Assembly: GCA_964427155.1 (NCBI GenBank)
Contig: CAYRSC010000024.1
Coordinates: 301,997-365,996 of the forward strand
DNA: 64,000 bases
Source of the DNA: Desulfothermus sp964427155
Lineage (GTDB): Bacteria > Desulfobacterota > Desulfovibrionia > Desulfovibrionales > Desulfothermaceae
Direction of reading: 5' to 3'
The notes beneath the pieces were generated by a model. It saw only the letters and a list, made by a program, of their open reading frames with translations. It made no database searches and was not told where the DNA came from. The translations under genes were made by a program, and so were the position numbers. How positions within the stretch are numbered: position 1 is the first letter of the stretch; the number at the start of each line of letters is the position of its first letter. This document shows positions 1 to 8,871 of the stretch, one piece after another.

Positions 1-966
1 CACCTTCCTTAGGTCCGGGGCCAAAAATGGATAGGTATAGGTGGAATAAGAACCAAGAAGAGACTCCAGTGCCTCTCTTCCAATAAAGTCCTTGGAAAAA
101 GACTTACCATATTCCTCCCAGGGGAGACAAAAATCCCAAGGATTGTTTAGAAATGGCCAGTGACCTATATCCTGATGGGAAAGGGGTAAACATGCCCCAG
201 CCCGAAGGGAATCCCTTGCCGCAAGACCACATGGCATAAGACCCAACTCCTCCCCCACCTCAAACAAGAGTTCCCACACGGAGAGGGCATCCTTGGCAAG
301 ACAGTATATCTCAAACCCTATCTCACCAGTGTATCCAGAACGAGACAGAAGTACTGGGACACCGTTAATTAGTTCCACCCCCTCCCCTTTATAAAGAGAG
401 GGATCAAAAAAGCCCTTAAAAGAAAAATATGGCATATCCTCCAGGACCCTGCGGCCCTTCTTCAAAGCGCGCTCAATAATACGAGGGGCAAGGGGACCCT
501 GAAGGTCTATCTTTCCCAGCCTATCCGTCATATCCTCTATCTCCACCTGTGCATCCCCTCTATGAGAGAGGAGATGAGATGCAATTGTGGACCCCATAGA
601 GGCGTTTACCACCACAAAGTAAAGCTCATCCTCAACCTGATACACAATGGCATCATCTATCACATGGGCATCTTCATCTAAGAATACCCCATACACCAGA
701 CGAGACTCCACCAGTGGTCCACCCCTAATGGCCCTTTCCAGGTCCCTGGAAAAACACCTGTTCAACAACCCCCTGGCCCCCACCCCCCTCAAGAGGATAG
801 CGGCCATGTGAGAGGTATCAAATATCCCCGCACCAGTAAGTACACTCAAATGCTCTGCCCTGGCAGAACCATACCACAGGGGCATCTCATACCCCCCAAA
901 CTCAGAAAAATTCGCCTTCCTCTCCCTATGCCAGGAAAAGAGAGGCGTCTTCTTGACCTCACCCAT
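1..966 (-). CDS. gcvT: Aminomethyltransferase (glycine cleavage T protein), partial
   Basis: The reading frame opens with ATG at 966 and stays open to the left edge (322 codons), so the C-terminal part lies outside the window. The family usually has about 360-370 residues. The N-terminus carries the GcvT signatures TPLFSWHRER, FGGYEMP and GIFDTSHM; VIDDAIVY holds the likely catalytic Asp, and CGLAARDSLRAGA is the folate-domain segment. GcvT takes the aminomethyl group from lipoyl-H protein to tetrahydrofolate, releasing ammonia. It is divergent from lpdA, which encodes the L protein of the same system. The site AAAGGGGG lies 6 bases before the start. No H or P protein gene is visible, so they may lie to the left or elsewhere. 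Confidence 0.9.
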   Translation of the reverse strand, partial: MGEVKKTPLFSWHRERKANFSEFGGYEMPLWYGSARAEHLSVLTGAGIFDTSHMAAILLRGVGARGLLNRCFSRDLERAIRGGPLVESRLVYGVFLDEDAHVIDDAIVYQVEDELYFVVVNASMGSTIASHLLSHRGDAQVEIEDMTDRLGKIDLQGPLAPRIIERALKKGRRVLEDMPYFSFKGFFDPSLYKGEGVELINGVPVLLSRSGYTGEIGFEIYCLAKDALSVWELLFEVGEELGLMPCGLAARDSLRAGACLPLSHQDIGHWPFLNNPWDFCLPWEEYGKSFSKDFIGREALESLLGSYSTYTYPFLAPDLRKV

Positions 967-1021
967 AAAACACCCCCTTTGGATTTAAAGGGCCTATAAT
1001 TTAGACCAACACCTTAAACCA

Positions 1022-1049
1022 TGTTCACTCAAAAACAGGATTGTGTCAA
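1022..1049 (-). promoter_or_regulatory. Possible gcvT promoter
   Basis: On the minus strand a perfect TTGACA (1044-1049) is followed after about 17 bases by GAACAT, a weak -10 match, roughly 60 bases before the gcvT start. The surrounding 967-1249 gap is very AT-rich (1060-1145) and must hold divergent promoters for gcvT and lpdA. No riboswitch fold was recognised there. Confidence 0.3.
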
Positions 1050-1249
1050 GGGCATTTTGATTTTTATGTTAAAAAATATAAAAAAAATTTACAAAAAAAT
1101 TAAAAAGAGATATTATTTTTTGTGGTTATAAAAATTTTTAATAAATTCAGGTCATTGAGCTTAAAGGGGAAAACAAAAAAAGCTTTGAGGGAATAGATGG
1201 GAGGTGTTATTCTAAATAATAAACAAAAGGATAAGCACAAGGAGGCAAT

Positions 1250-2656
1250 ATGTCCAAGGAGATTGTAATAATAGGGGGAGGTCCTGGAGGATATACTGCG
1301 GCCATTTATGCGTCTCAAATGGGGGCAAAGGTATGTTTGGTGGAGCGAGACAGGATTGGGGGCACCTGTTTGAACAGGGGATGTATCCCCACAAAGGCCC
1401 TTGTGGCAAGTGCTTCTCTCCTTCAAAAGATCCGCATGGCCAAAAATTTTGGGATAGAGGTAGAGGGAGTTCGTCCTAATATAGGGGATATGTTTGCCAG
1501 GAAGGAAAAGATAGTGTCCCTGCTTAGAAAGGGGATAGAGGCCCTTATAAAAAGGAATAGGGTAGAGATAATAAAGGGGCATGCCACCCTTACCCCTGAT
1601 AAGGAGGTAGTTGTCAGAGGGGAAGAAGGAGACAGGAGGATGAAAGGCTCCCATATAATTGTGGCAGTGGGGAGCAGGAGTCGCAGTCTTCCTCACATAG
1701 ACTTTGATGGGAAACACATCCTCTCCAGCACGGATCTATTAGAGATGGAGAAGGTCCCTGAGAGTATAGTAATAATAGGGGGAGGGGTAATTGGATGTGA
1801 ATTTGCGTACATCCTATCCTCCCTGGGTTGCAAAGTAATAATACTTGAGGCCCTGGACCGACTCCTGCCAATCAAGTCCATAGATCCAATGTGTTCCCGA
1901 CTTCTCCTCAGGGAGTTTAAAAAGGCAAGGATAGGGGTCCACCTAAAGACACTGGTCCAGAGGGTGGTTGTGAAACCTGGAGGAGGGGTCCAGGTGGTGT
2001 TTAGCCAGGGAGAGGGGGAAGAGATAAAAGAGATAGCGGCAGAAAAGGTGGCGCTATGTGTGGGGAGAGCCCCGGTATTGGAGATAGAGGAAATGGAGAA
2101 GGTGGGGATCTCTACCTATGGGGGGGGATGGTTGGAGGTGGATGAGACCCTTATGACCTCCAGAGATGATATATATGCCATTGGCGATTGTCTTGGACCA
2201 AAACGCCCCATGCTTGCCCATGTGGCATCACACGAGGCCATTGCCGTGGTGTCCTCACTCCTTCAGGGGAGAGGGGGGGTGGATTATCTAAATACCCCTT
2301 CAGTGGTATATACAGAGCCAGAGATAGGGTGTGTGGGACTATCTGAGGAGATGGTCAGGGAAAGGGGGATCCCCTATGAGTGTGTATCTGTCCTCTTTCG
2401 TTCCCTGGGTAGATCCCATACTAGCTCAGATATATCAGGGGAGGCAAAGTTAATATTTGACACGCGGGACAAAAAAGTCTTAGGAATACACATAGTTGGG
2501 GCCCATGCCTCAGAACTGGTGGCCACAGGAGGGGTATTGTTAAAGAAAAATGCCACCATAACAGAGATAAAGCACACTATATTTGCTCATCCAACGTTCT
2601 CTGAAATATTCCACGAGGCATCTTTAAAGGCATTGGGGACACCCCTTCATGGATAA
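1250..2656 (+). CDS. lpdA: Dihydrolipoyl dehydrogenase (E3 / L protein)
   Basis: This 468-residue protein is full length for the family. It has the FAD-binding GGGPGGYTAA at about residues 9-18 and the redox-active pair C40/C45 in GTCLNRGCIPTK. The NAD-binding GGGVIGCEFA is near residue 175 and YAIGDC is near 305. The C-terminal AHPTFSE (about 446-452) carries the catalytic His-Glu pair. It re-oxidises dihydrolipoyl groups using FAD and NAD+. A GGAGG lies 5 bases before the ATG. The divergent gcvT suggests service in glycine cleavage. The E1-like pair at 59.7-61.7 kb is another conceivable partner, but there is no E2 nearby. Confidence 0.96.
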   Translation: MSKEIVIIGGGPGGYTAAIYASQMGAKVCLVERDRIGGTCLNRGCIPTKALVASASLLQKIRMAKNFGIEVEGVRPNIGDMFARKEKIVSLLRKGIEALIKRNRVEIIKGHATLTPDKEVVVRGEEGDRRMKGSHIIVAVGSRSRSLPHIDFDGKHILSSTDLLEMEKVPESIVIIGGGVIGCEFAYILSSLGCKVIILEALDRLLPIKSIDPMCSRLLLREFKKARIGVHLKTLVQRVVVKPGGGVQVVFSQGEGEEIKEIAAEKVALCVGRAPVLEIEEMEKVGISTYGGGWLEVDETLMTSRDDIYAIGDCLGPKRPMLAHVASHEAIAVVSSLLQGRGGVDYLNTPSVVYTEPEIGCVGLSEEMVRERGIPYECVSVLFRSLGRSHTSSDISGEAKLIFDTRDKKVLGIHIVGAHASELVATGGVLLKKNATITEIKHTIFAHPTFSEIFHEASLKALGTPLHG

Positions 2657-2698
2657 ATCTCCAGATAATTGTCCCACCTTAAAGAGGGAGGAAGGGAG

Positions 2699-3508
2699 AT
2701 GAGTGAAAAACAGAGAGGATATTATGAGGCTGGGGAGGGGGTAAAGATATTTTATGAATTCTTCTTCTCCTCCCCCTCCAGGCCCACACTGGTATTTATA
2801 AATGGTCTACTTCAATGCCTCTTCAACTGGTACCCCTTAAAAGAACACCTCTCTTCTCTCTATAACCTCCTCTTATTTGACATGAGGGGACAGGGCAAGG
2901 CCCAGATAGAGGAAGAGGCAGACATCTCCCTGGATCTCCATTGTCTTGATCTGGAAGGACTTTTAAGACATCTCTCCCTGAATAAGGTCTCATTGGTGGG
3001 GATGAGTTGCGGGGGATATGTGGCCCTTATGTTTGCCGCCAATCATCCCCAGATGGTGGAGAAGATAGTCCTGTTGGGGGTGGGAGATGGGACACGTGTG
3101 GAGATGATAGTGGACGATTGGTCAAATATGGTAAACCTGCTGGGAGATTTTGCATTCTTAAAGTTTGTACTTCCATCCCTCTTCTCTGCAGAATTTATAG
3201 AGAAAATGGGGGATAAGATGGATGGCATCCTGGATGGCCTTATAGAAAGAAATCATACCACAAACCTGATAAAGTGGCTCTCTTCCCTAACCCCCCATCC
3301 CCGCCTCTCTCCTCTCTTAAAAGAGGTATCCAGCCCTATCCTCCATATAATTGGGACAGAAGATGCCCTCATTGGCCCCAGCAGGACAGAAAAAACAATA
3401 AAAGAGACAGGCAAAGACCATAGGGTGGTATTATTGCCAGGGGTGGGACATAGCGTGATTGACGAGGCACCAGAGCAGGTGGCTCATCATATAAGGGAGT
3501 TTATCTAG
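2699..3508 (+). CDS. Alpha/beta hydrolase
   Basis: A 269-residue alpha/beta-hydrolase fold protein. The oxyanion-side strand is LVFINGLL, the nucleophile elbow is GMSCGG with Ser103, an acid lies in the IIGTEDALIGP segment, and the catalytic His is in GVGHSVIDEAPE near the C-terminus. I chose ATG 2699 because GGGAGGAAGGGAG lies just before it; an in-frame TTG at 2669 would add ten residues with no good ribosome site. It follows lpdA by about 40 bases and precedes the YihY-type gene by 8 bases, so the three may be co-transcribed. The substrate is unknown: the family includes esterases, lipases, haloperoxidases and dehalogenases. Confidence 0.85.
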   Translation: MSEKQRGYYEAGEGVKIFYEFFFSSPSRPTLVFINGLLQCLFNWYPLKEHLSSLYNLLLFDMRGQGKAQIEEEADISLDLHCLDLEGLLRHLSLNKVSLVGMSCGGYVALMFAANHPQMVEKIVLLGVGDGTRVEMIVDDWSNMVNLLGDFAFLKFVLPSLFSAEFIEKMGDKMDGILDGLIERNHTTNLIKWLSSLTPHPRLSPLLKEVSSPILHIIGTEDALIGPSRTEKTIKETGKDHRVVLLPGVGHSVIDEAPEQVAHHIREFI

Positions 3509-3516
3509 TCAATTCT

Positions 3517-4755
3517 ATGTTAAAACAGAGGCTTCAGGGAATAGAGAGACTTTTAAAGGACACCATGTCCTCCTATGCCAATCACCGCTGTCCCCTCAGG
3601 GCCGCGGCCCTTACATATGTGACCATACTCTCCATTGTACCATTCCTGGCAGTGGCATTCTCCATCTCAAAGGGATTGGGGTTCTACAACACCCAGTTTA
3701 TCTATAATTTCCTGTTAAAACTTACCGCCAACAGGGAAGGCATTGTAAAAAACATAATCACCTATATAAACAACACCAATGTGGGCAAACTGGGTGGCAT
3801 AGGCATGACCACCCTCTTATTGGTGGTACTTTCTCTTCTAGGGACCATAGAAGACACCTTAAATACCATCTTTCATATCCCCTCAAACCGCACTCTGAAA
3901 CAAAAGGTCACCCATTACTTCTCTATCACCCTCCTCTCCCCCATTCTCATACTGGTCTTAGTAACAGTGGGCTCCTCCATAACCAGCATATCTGTGGTAA
4001 AAAGATTGTTGTCCTATTCTCTTATAAGCCACATCTATGTATTTCTTCTAAAGATACTACCCCTTTTTATGATCTGGATATCCATATATCTCCTCTTTAG
4101 ATACCTCCCCAATGGAAGGGTAAAAAATAGGGGCATCCTTATTGGTTCCCTTCTCTCATCCCTGCTGTGGCAGGTCTCCAGATTTATTTTTGTATATTAT
4201 GAACCCTTTAAATTTAGATATAATGCCATATATGGTAGTTTTGCAAAGGTAATTCTGGTATTCCTATGGATGTTCTTCTCCTGGTGCATCCTTTTACTTG
4301 GGGCGGTAATGGCCCAGGAGATAAATGGGGGCTCAAGGGGAAGGTTTTCCCTTATCTCCAGGCTGGGGAATTTTAATATAGAGATAAAAGAAGAGATCTT
4401 TCTAGCGGTTATAACAGTCTTGATCCAGCACTTTAAAAGGGGAGATGGGGTATGTGAAGCATGGGAGCTTGAGAAGATCTTAAATATACCCACCTATATC
4501 ATAGAAGATTATCTAAGGGCACTAGCATCCATGGGATTTATCTGTAATTCAGGGGAGGGATACATCCTCTCTGGGGATATATTTTCCTGCAGGGTAAGTG
4601 ACTTTCTGGAGAGGGTGAGAAAATACAACGACTGCCTCCCCCCAGAGACCATAGCCCATATGAGAAAGGGTCTTCGCATCTTCTGCCATACCCTCACAGA
4701 GCTAAAACAGGGCTCCACCATCACCCTGCAAGAGCTATCCTCAAAACTTGAATAG
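3517..4755 (+). CDS. YihY/BrkB-family (UPF0761) inner-membrane protein
   Basis: A 412-residue integral membrane protein of the YihY/virulence factor BrkB family, formerly and wrongly called ribonuclease BN. The N-terminal AAALTYVTILSIVPFLAV segment is the family signature. About six hydrophobic helices are visible to residue 270, including the TTLLLVVLSLLGTIEDTLNTIF region. The last 130 or so residues are soluble and look like a winged-helix module (EAWELEKILNIPTYIIEDYLRALASMGFI), as in many longer members. The function of the family is not established; transport has been proposed. It begins 8 bases after the hydrolase. Its 3' end overlaps the convergent NUDIX gene by 15 bases. Confidence 0.85.
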   Translation: MLKQRLQGIERLLKDTMSSYANHRCPLRAAALTYVTILSIVPFLAVAFSISKGLGFYNTQFIYNFLLKLTANREGIVKNIITYINNTNVGKLGGIGMTTLLLVVLSLLGTIEDTLNTIFHIPSNRTLKQKVTHYFSITLLSPILILVLVTVGSSITSISVVKRLLSYSLISHIYVFLLKILPLFMIWISIYLLFRYLPNGRVKNRGILIGSLLSSLLWQVSRFIFVYYEPFKFRYNAIYGSFAKVILVFLWMFFSWCILLLGAVMAQEINGGSRGRFSLISRLGNFNIEIKEEIFLAVITVLIQHFKRGDGVCEAWELEKILNIPTYIIEDYLRALASMGFICNSGEGYILSGDIFSCRVSDFLERVRKYNDCLPPETIAHMRKGLRIFCHTLTELKQGSTITLQELSSKLE

Positions 4756-5298
4756 CTCTGGATGGGCCAGGGAGAGAAAGCTAAAGGCGCATATAACAAG
4801 GGAATGTGTTATCTTTCCCTCCCGGATCATCCAGGGAATATCCTTTAAGGGAAAGGTGAGGACCTCAATATCCTCCCTCTCGTCAAGGTGCTGTTCCCCC
4901 ACCTGTGTGACATCCCTAACGAGATATGTATAGCACTCGTTGTTCAATATAGCGGGGTTGGGATGGACCTTTCCCACGAATTCTGCATCCTCTCCCCTAT
5001 AACCAGTCTCTTCAAACAACTCCCTTAGGGCCGCATCCCTGGGAGAATCATAATCCTCCACTAACCCCCCGGGTATCTCTAATGTAAAATCCCTTATTCC
5101 ATGACGATATTGACGTACAAATACCACCTCTGCTTTGCATGTGAGGGGTATCACATTTACCCAAGGACGGGATTCCAGGACATAAAATTCATAGCTCTCA
5201 TTGGTACGGGGCGACATTGCCCTATCAATGCGAAGGTCAAAGACCTTAAAAGAACCGTCTCTCCTGGAACCTAAGAGTTTCCACCGACGAAGACACAT
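4741..5298 (-). CDS. NUDIX hydrolase, ADP-ribose pyrophosphatase type
   Basis: A 185-residue NUDIX protein resembling ADP-ribose pyrophosphatases: a beta-rich N-terminus, an RQYRHGIRDFTLEIPGG segment, and a Nudix box GLVEDYDSPRDAALRELFEE. Against the consensus GX5EX7REUXEEXGU the first Glu is replaced by Asp, while the metal-binding REXXEE core is intact, so activity is expected. Such enzymes hydrolyse ADP-ribose or other nucleoside diphosphate sugars. The start at 5298 is supported by GAGGGAGAGG just upstream. It converges on the YihY-type gene with a 15-base overlap and is divergent from the dedA-like gene. Confidence 0.88.
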   Translation of the reverse strand: MCLRRWKLLGSRRDGSFKVFDLRIDRAMSPRTNESYEFYVLESRPWVNVIPLTCKAEVVFVRQYRHGIRDFTLEIPGGLVEDYDSPRDAALRELFEETGYRGEDAEFVGKVHPNPAILNNECYTYLVRDVTQVGEQHLDEREDIEVLTFPLKDIPWMIREGKITHSLVICAFSFLSLAHPELFKF

Positions 5299-5405
5299 AT
5301 CCTCTCCCTCTAGCCTGGTGAATTTCCAGATTTACTAACCCATGCAAATCTGATAATAAAAGGGCTCTTTAATGTCAAAGAGAGAGTCACTCTAGAGAAG
5401 AGAGG

Positions 5406-6008
5406 ATGCAGGAGATAATATCCTTTATTTTAGGGACCGTTGGAAAGATGGGATATCCAGGTATAGTGGTGCTTATGTTTCTGGAATCCTCCTTTTTCCC
5501 CTTTCCCTCTGAGGTGGTTATCCCCCCTGCAGGCTATCTGGCCTCTACTGGAGAGATGAACCTGCTCCTGGTGATACTCTCTGGCATAATTGGGAGCCTC
5601 CTTGGAGCAATATTTAACTACTATCTGGCCCTGTATCTGGGACGACCCTTTTTCCAGCGCTATGGACGATATCTGCTCATCTCAAATAAGGCCCTGGAGA
5701 GGTCCGAGGTCTTTTTTCAAAGACATGGACATATATCCACCTTTGTGGGAAGACTCCTACCCGGGATACGTCAATACATCTCCCTTCCCGCAGGTATAGC
5801 CAGGATGAATATGCCCCTCTTTTGCATCTTTACTGCACTTGGAGCTGGAATATGGGTGATAGTGCTTGCACTTGTGGGGTACCTCTTTGGGATGAATAGC
5901 CACCTTGTCCATCAAAAACTACGCACCATCTCCCTTTGTCTTCTCGCCTTTGTGGTGGTCATCACCTTGTTATATGTGTGGTTCTATAGGAAAAAATCCC
6001 GCTCCTGA
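5406..6008 (+). CDS. DedA-family membrane protein
   Basis: A 200-residue DedA-family protein with the re-entrant segment FLESSFFPFPSEVVIPPAGYLA and the conserved GRLLPGIRQYISLPAG motif. It has about five hydrophobic segments and ends in a basic tail (FYRKKSRS). DedA proteins are inner-membrane transporters; several act as scramblases or flippases for undecaprenyl phosphate or phosphatidylethanolamine. The ATG at 5406 follows AGAGAAGAGAGG. It stands alone between the divergent NUDIX gene and the convergent thrC. Confidence 0.92.
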   Translation: MQEIISFILGTVGKMGYPGIVVLMFLESSFFPFPSEVVIPPAGYLASTGEMNLLLVILSGIIGSLLGAIFNYYLALYLGRPFFQRYGRYLLISNKALERSEVFFQRHGHISTFVGRLLPGIRQYISLPAGIARMNMPLFCIFTALGAGIWVIVLALVGYLFGMNSHLVHQKLRTISLCLLAFVVVITLLYVWFYRKKSRS

Positions 6009-6075
6009 GCCCCACGCCCCTTACTGGACCAGATGAGAGATGAGGACAGGGAATGGTGAGGCAGGGATATTCCCT

Positions 6076-7536
6076 CTAGGAGAGGGAATCGCATCCCTTC
6101 CTAAGCCCCAGTATCCTGACCACCTCTTCAGCGGCCCTTTTAATGAGTTGTCCCTTTTCCATCCCCTCTGCTTCCCTGGAAGATATAAGGAGCCTGGGAA
6201 AGTTCTTGTATTCCTGCCGGGGGGATATCTCATACTCAGGGGGAAAGGCATCCTCAAAGTACATCTGTTGAAATTTTATAAACTTAAGGGAGTGGGCAGT
6301 GGCATTTAGTATGGCCTCCTCGTCCCTGTCCAAAAGGCCCTCTTCCCTGGCTCTCTTCATCCCTGCCAGACACTCTCCTCCCTGGGTACAGGCAATATGG
6401 CCCCACTTATTTGCCAGGAGCATCCCCTCAATTATCTCCTGCTCTTCAACCTCTACCACACAAAAGGCATCCTCTCCTGCCATCTGTTGATACTGATTCA
6501 CCAGCTCCCTTACCCGAGGAAAGGAAACTGGGTCTCCTATCATAGCGGCCTGGGCCACAGAGGGCACCACCTTTACAGGGGAATATCTTCTTGTGGAGCT
6601 CTCCTGGGCATAGTAGCGATAAATTGGGTCTGCATGTGAGGATTGAACCCCAAAAATACGAGGTAATTTCTCTATTATTTCAAGCTGATATAGTTTTAAA
6701 AATCCAGAAAGGATGGCCGCAATATTTCCTGCATTTCCAATGGGCACAAATACTACCTTCCCACGTAGGTCCCAGCCAAACCACTGGGCTATCTCAAAGG
6801 AATAGGATTCCTGCCCCAGTATCCTCCAGCTATTTTTAGAATTTAACAGGGCCACATTAAAATTGTCCGCCAGATATTCCACCACCTTCATACAGTCGTC
6901 AAACACCCCGGGGATCTCTAACACAAGGGCGCCACTTCCCAGGGGTTGGGAGAGCTGTTGGGGGGTAACCTTTCCATGGGGAAGGAGGACCACACTCCTT
7001 ATTGGTCCCCTCACGTATGCCGCATACATTGCCGCAGAAGCAGAAGTATCCCCTGTGGAGGCACATATGGCAAGCACTTCTTTTAGACCTTTTTTTCTCA
7101 CCAGGTGTTTCAAGTAACTAAAGGCACATGCCATACCCCTATCTTTAAAAGATGCACTTGGATTCTGGCCCTCATTCTTAAAATAAAACACCTGTCCAAT
7201 TTGTTTCTCCAGCTCTGGATTTGCGCGAATAATAGGGGTATTCCCCTCTCCAAGATAGACTATGTCCTCCTCTTCCAGTATAGGGGCCATAAGTTCATAA
7301 AAGCGAAATATACCCCTTAGAGAAGGGTTGCGAACCCCCATCCTGGAATCAAATATATCCCTCCAGTAGTCCCTTCCCCCTTGCTTAAGGGAGGAAAAAG
7401 TTGTGTCTGTGAGGAGGAAAACCCCCCTACATGAGGGACAGGTATAGAGGAGATTATCACTATCATACCTTTTGCCACATTCCTGACACACATATTCCAT
7501 CTTTCCCCTATAGGTGGGAAATCCAAGATCTGACAT
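6076..7536 (-). CDS. thrC: Threonine synthase
   Basis: A 486-residue PLP enzyme converting O-phosphohomoserine to threonine. The N-terminus has a zinc-ribbon-like CQECGKRY...CPSC region found in one threonine synthase class. LGEGNTPI is the family motif, SASFKDRGM carries the PLP-binding Lys, and CASTGDTSASAA binds the PLP phosphate. It ends with a domain of roughly 100 residues in place of the short tail of the smallest enzymes. I use ATG 7536, preceded by GGAAGGAG at 8 bases, rather than an in-frame TTG at 7569 that would run into paaK. It lies 19 bases downstream of paaK and is probably co-transcribed with it. Confidence 0.93.
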   Translation of the reverse strand: MSDLGFPTYRGKMEYVCQECGKRYDSDNLLYTCPSCRGVFLLTDTTFSSLKQGGRDYWRDIFDSRMGVRNPSLRGIFRFYELMAPILEEEDIVYLGEGNTPIIRANPELEKQIGQVFYFKNEGQNPSASFKDRGMACAFSYLKHLVRKKGLKEVLAICASTGDTSASAAMYAAYVRGPIRSVVLLPHGKVTPQQLSQPLGSGALVLEIPGVFDDCMKVVEYLADNFNVALLNSKNSWRILGQESYSFEIAQWFGWDLRGKVVFVPIGNAGNIAAILSGFLKLYQLEIIEKLPRIFGVQSSHADPIYRYYAQESSTRRYSPVKVVPSVAQAAMIGDPVSFPRVRELVNQYQQMAGEDAFCVVEVEEQEIIEGMLLANKWGHIACTQGGECLAGMKRAREEGLLDRDEEAILNATAHSLKFIKFQQMYFEDAFPPEYEISPRQEYKNFPRLLISSREAEGMEKGQLIKRAAEEVVRILGLRKGCDSLS

Positions 7537-7555
7537 AGCTGGAACTCCTTCCCCC

Positions 7556-8845
7556 TTATCTGTTATCAATCACCCTGATGGCCTTTCCCTCTCCCCTGGG
7601 GATGGACTTGTGTTCCACCAATTCCACCTTGGGAGTGATAAGTATCTCCTCCCTTAGCTTCCTGGCTATCTTGTTCTGAAGGGCCTTAAGTGCCCTCATA
7701 TCTTCCACAAAAAACTCGTCCTTTATCTCCACCTTTATCCTCATCTGATCTATGTAGCCCTCTCTCTCCAGGAGGATAAGATAATTCTGACCCACTTCAG
7801 GGATAGACATAAGTACCTTTTCCACCTGCATGGGATATATATTGACCCCTTTGAGGATTATCATATCATCAGACCTTCCTGTTATCCTATCTATCCTTCT
7901 GTGTTTTCTCCCACAGGCACATTCCCCTGGGAGGATAGAGGTCAAATCTTTGGTGCGATATCTTATAAGGGGCATACCTTCCCTGGTTAAGGTGGTGAGT
8001 ACCAGTTCTCCCACCTCCCCCTCTGGAACAGGTTCAAGGGTGTTGGGATCCACTATCTCCATGAGATAGGCATCCTCCCATAGATGCATTCCATCCTGCT
8101 CCTTGCATTCAAAGGCAACCCCAGGACCATTCATCTCTGAAAGACCATAGGAATTATACGCCCTTACCCCATATATATCCTCAATCCTGCGACGGGTCTC
8201 CTCACTATGGGGTTCTGCCCCAATCAAGGCTATCCTCAGATGAAGGGACCTTGGATCAAGTCCCATCTCCTCAAACACAGTGGATAGATGGAGGGCATAA
8301 GAGGGGATTATATGGATGGCACTTACCCTAAAATCCTGAAGGAGTTTTATTTGCCTCTTGCTATTACCTGCCCCAGCAGGGATGGTTAGACATCCCAGCC
8401 TCTCTGCCCCATAGTGGATACCCAGTCCCCCTGTAAAGAGTCCATAGCCACTCAGGTTCTGAAATATGTCCTCTGGCCTTATTCCCACCATATACATACA
8501 CCTAGCCACCAGATCTGCCCACATATCCAGGTCTTTTCTAGTATAGAGCACTGCCGTGGGAGTACCTGTGGTACCAGAGGAGACATGGAGCCTTACCATC
8601 TCGCTCACAGGTCTTGTAAGGAGTCCAACAGGATAATTCTCTCTAAGGTCTTCCTTGGTGGTAAAAGGAAGATGTCTTACATCCTCTAAAGAACGAATAT
8701 CCTCTGGTTCTACATGGGATAGACGATCCCAATAAAAAAGACACTGTTTTGCCCTGGCAATGGTCTCTCTGAGCCTCTTTAACTGAAGGGATTCAATCTC
8801 ATCCCTGGATAAGGTCTCCTCAGGGTGAAGATATTCCTGTTCCAT
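7556..8845 (-). CDS. paaK: Phenylacetate-CoA ligase family protein
   Basis: A 429-residue adenylate-forming enzyme of the PaaK family, which makes phenylacetyl-CoA or related aryl-CoA from acid, ATP and CoA. The ATP-binding loop SSGTTGTPT is at residues 89-97, the A5-like YGLSEMNGPG is near 240, and the C-terminal small domain follows RITGRSDDMIILKGVNIYP. Length is typical. AGAGGAG precedes the ATG. It lies between dnaB and thrC on the same strand; the link to threonine synthesis is not obvious. In anaerobes paralogues often activate phenylacetate or indole-acetate formed by amino-acid oxidation, so the substrate is uncertain. Confidence 0.88.
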   Translation of the reverse strand: MEQEYLHPEETLSRDEIESLQLKRLRETIARAKQCLFYWDRLSHVEPEDIRSLEDVRHLPFTTKEDLRENYPVGLLTRPVSEMVRLHVSSGTTGTPTAVLYTRKDLDMWADLVARCMYMVGIRPEDIFQNLSGYGLFTGGLGIHYGAERLGCLTIPAGAGNSKRQIKLLQDFRVSAIHIIPSYALHLSTVFEEMGLDPRSLHLRIALIGAEPHSEETRRRIEDIYGVRAYNSYGLSEMNGPGVAFECKEQDGMHLWEDAYLMEIVDPNTLEPVPEGEVGELVLTTLTREGMPLIRYRTKDLTSILPGECACGRKHRRIDRITGRSDDMIILKGVNIYPMQVEKVLMSIPEVGQNYLILLEREGYIDQMRIKVEIKDEFFVEDMRALKALQNKIARKLREEILITPKVELVEHKSIPRGEGKAIRVIDNR

Positions 8846-8871
8846 TAACCAATCTCCTCTAAGTCTTGGAG

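Noticed and set aside
1100..1717. 205-codon open frame on the minus strand
   Set aside because: It runs antisense through lpdA, whose flavoprotein motifs are intact. The translated product is rich in Tyr/His/Pro and looks like no protein family.
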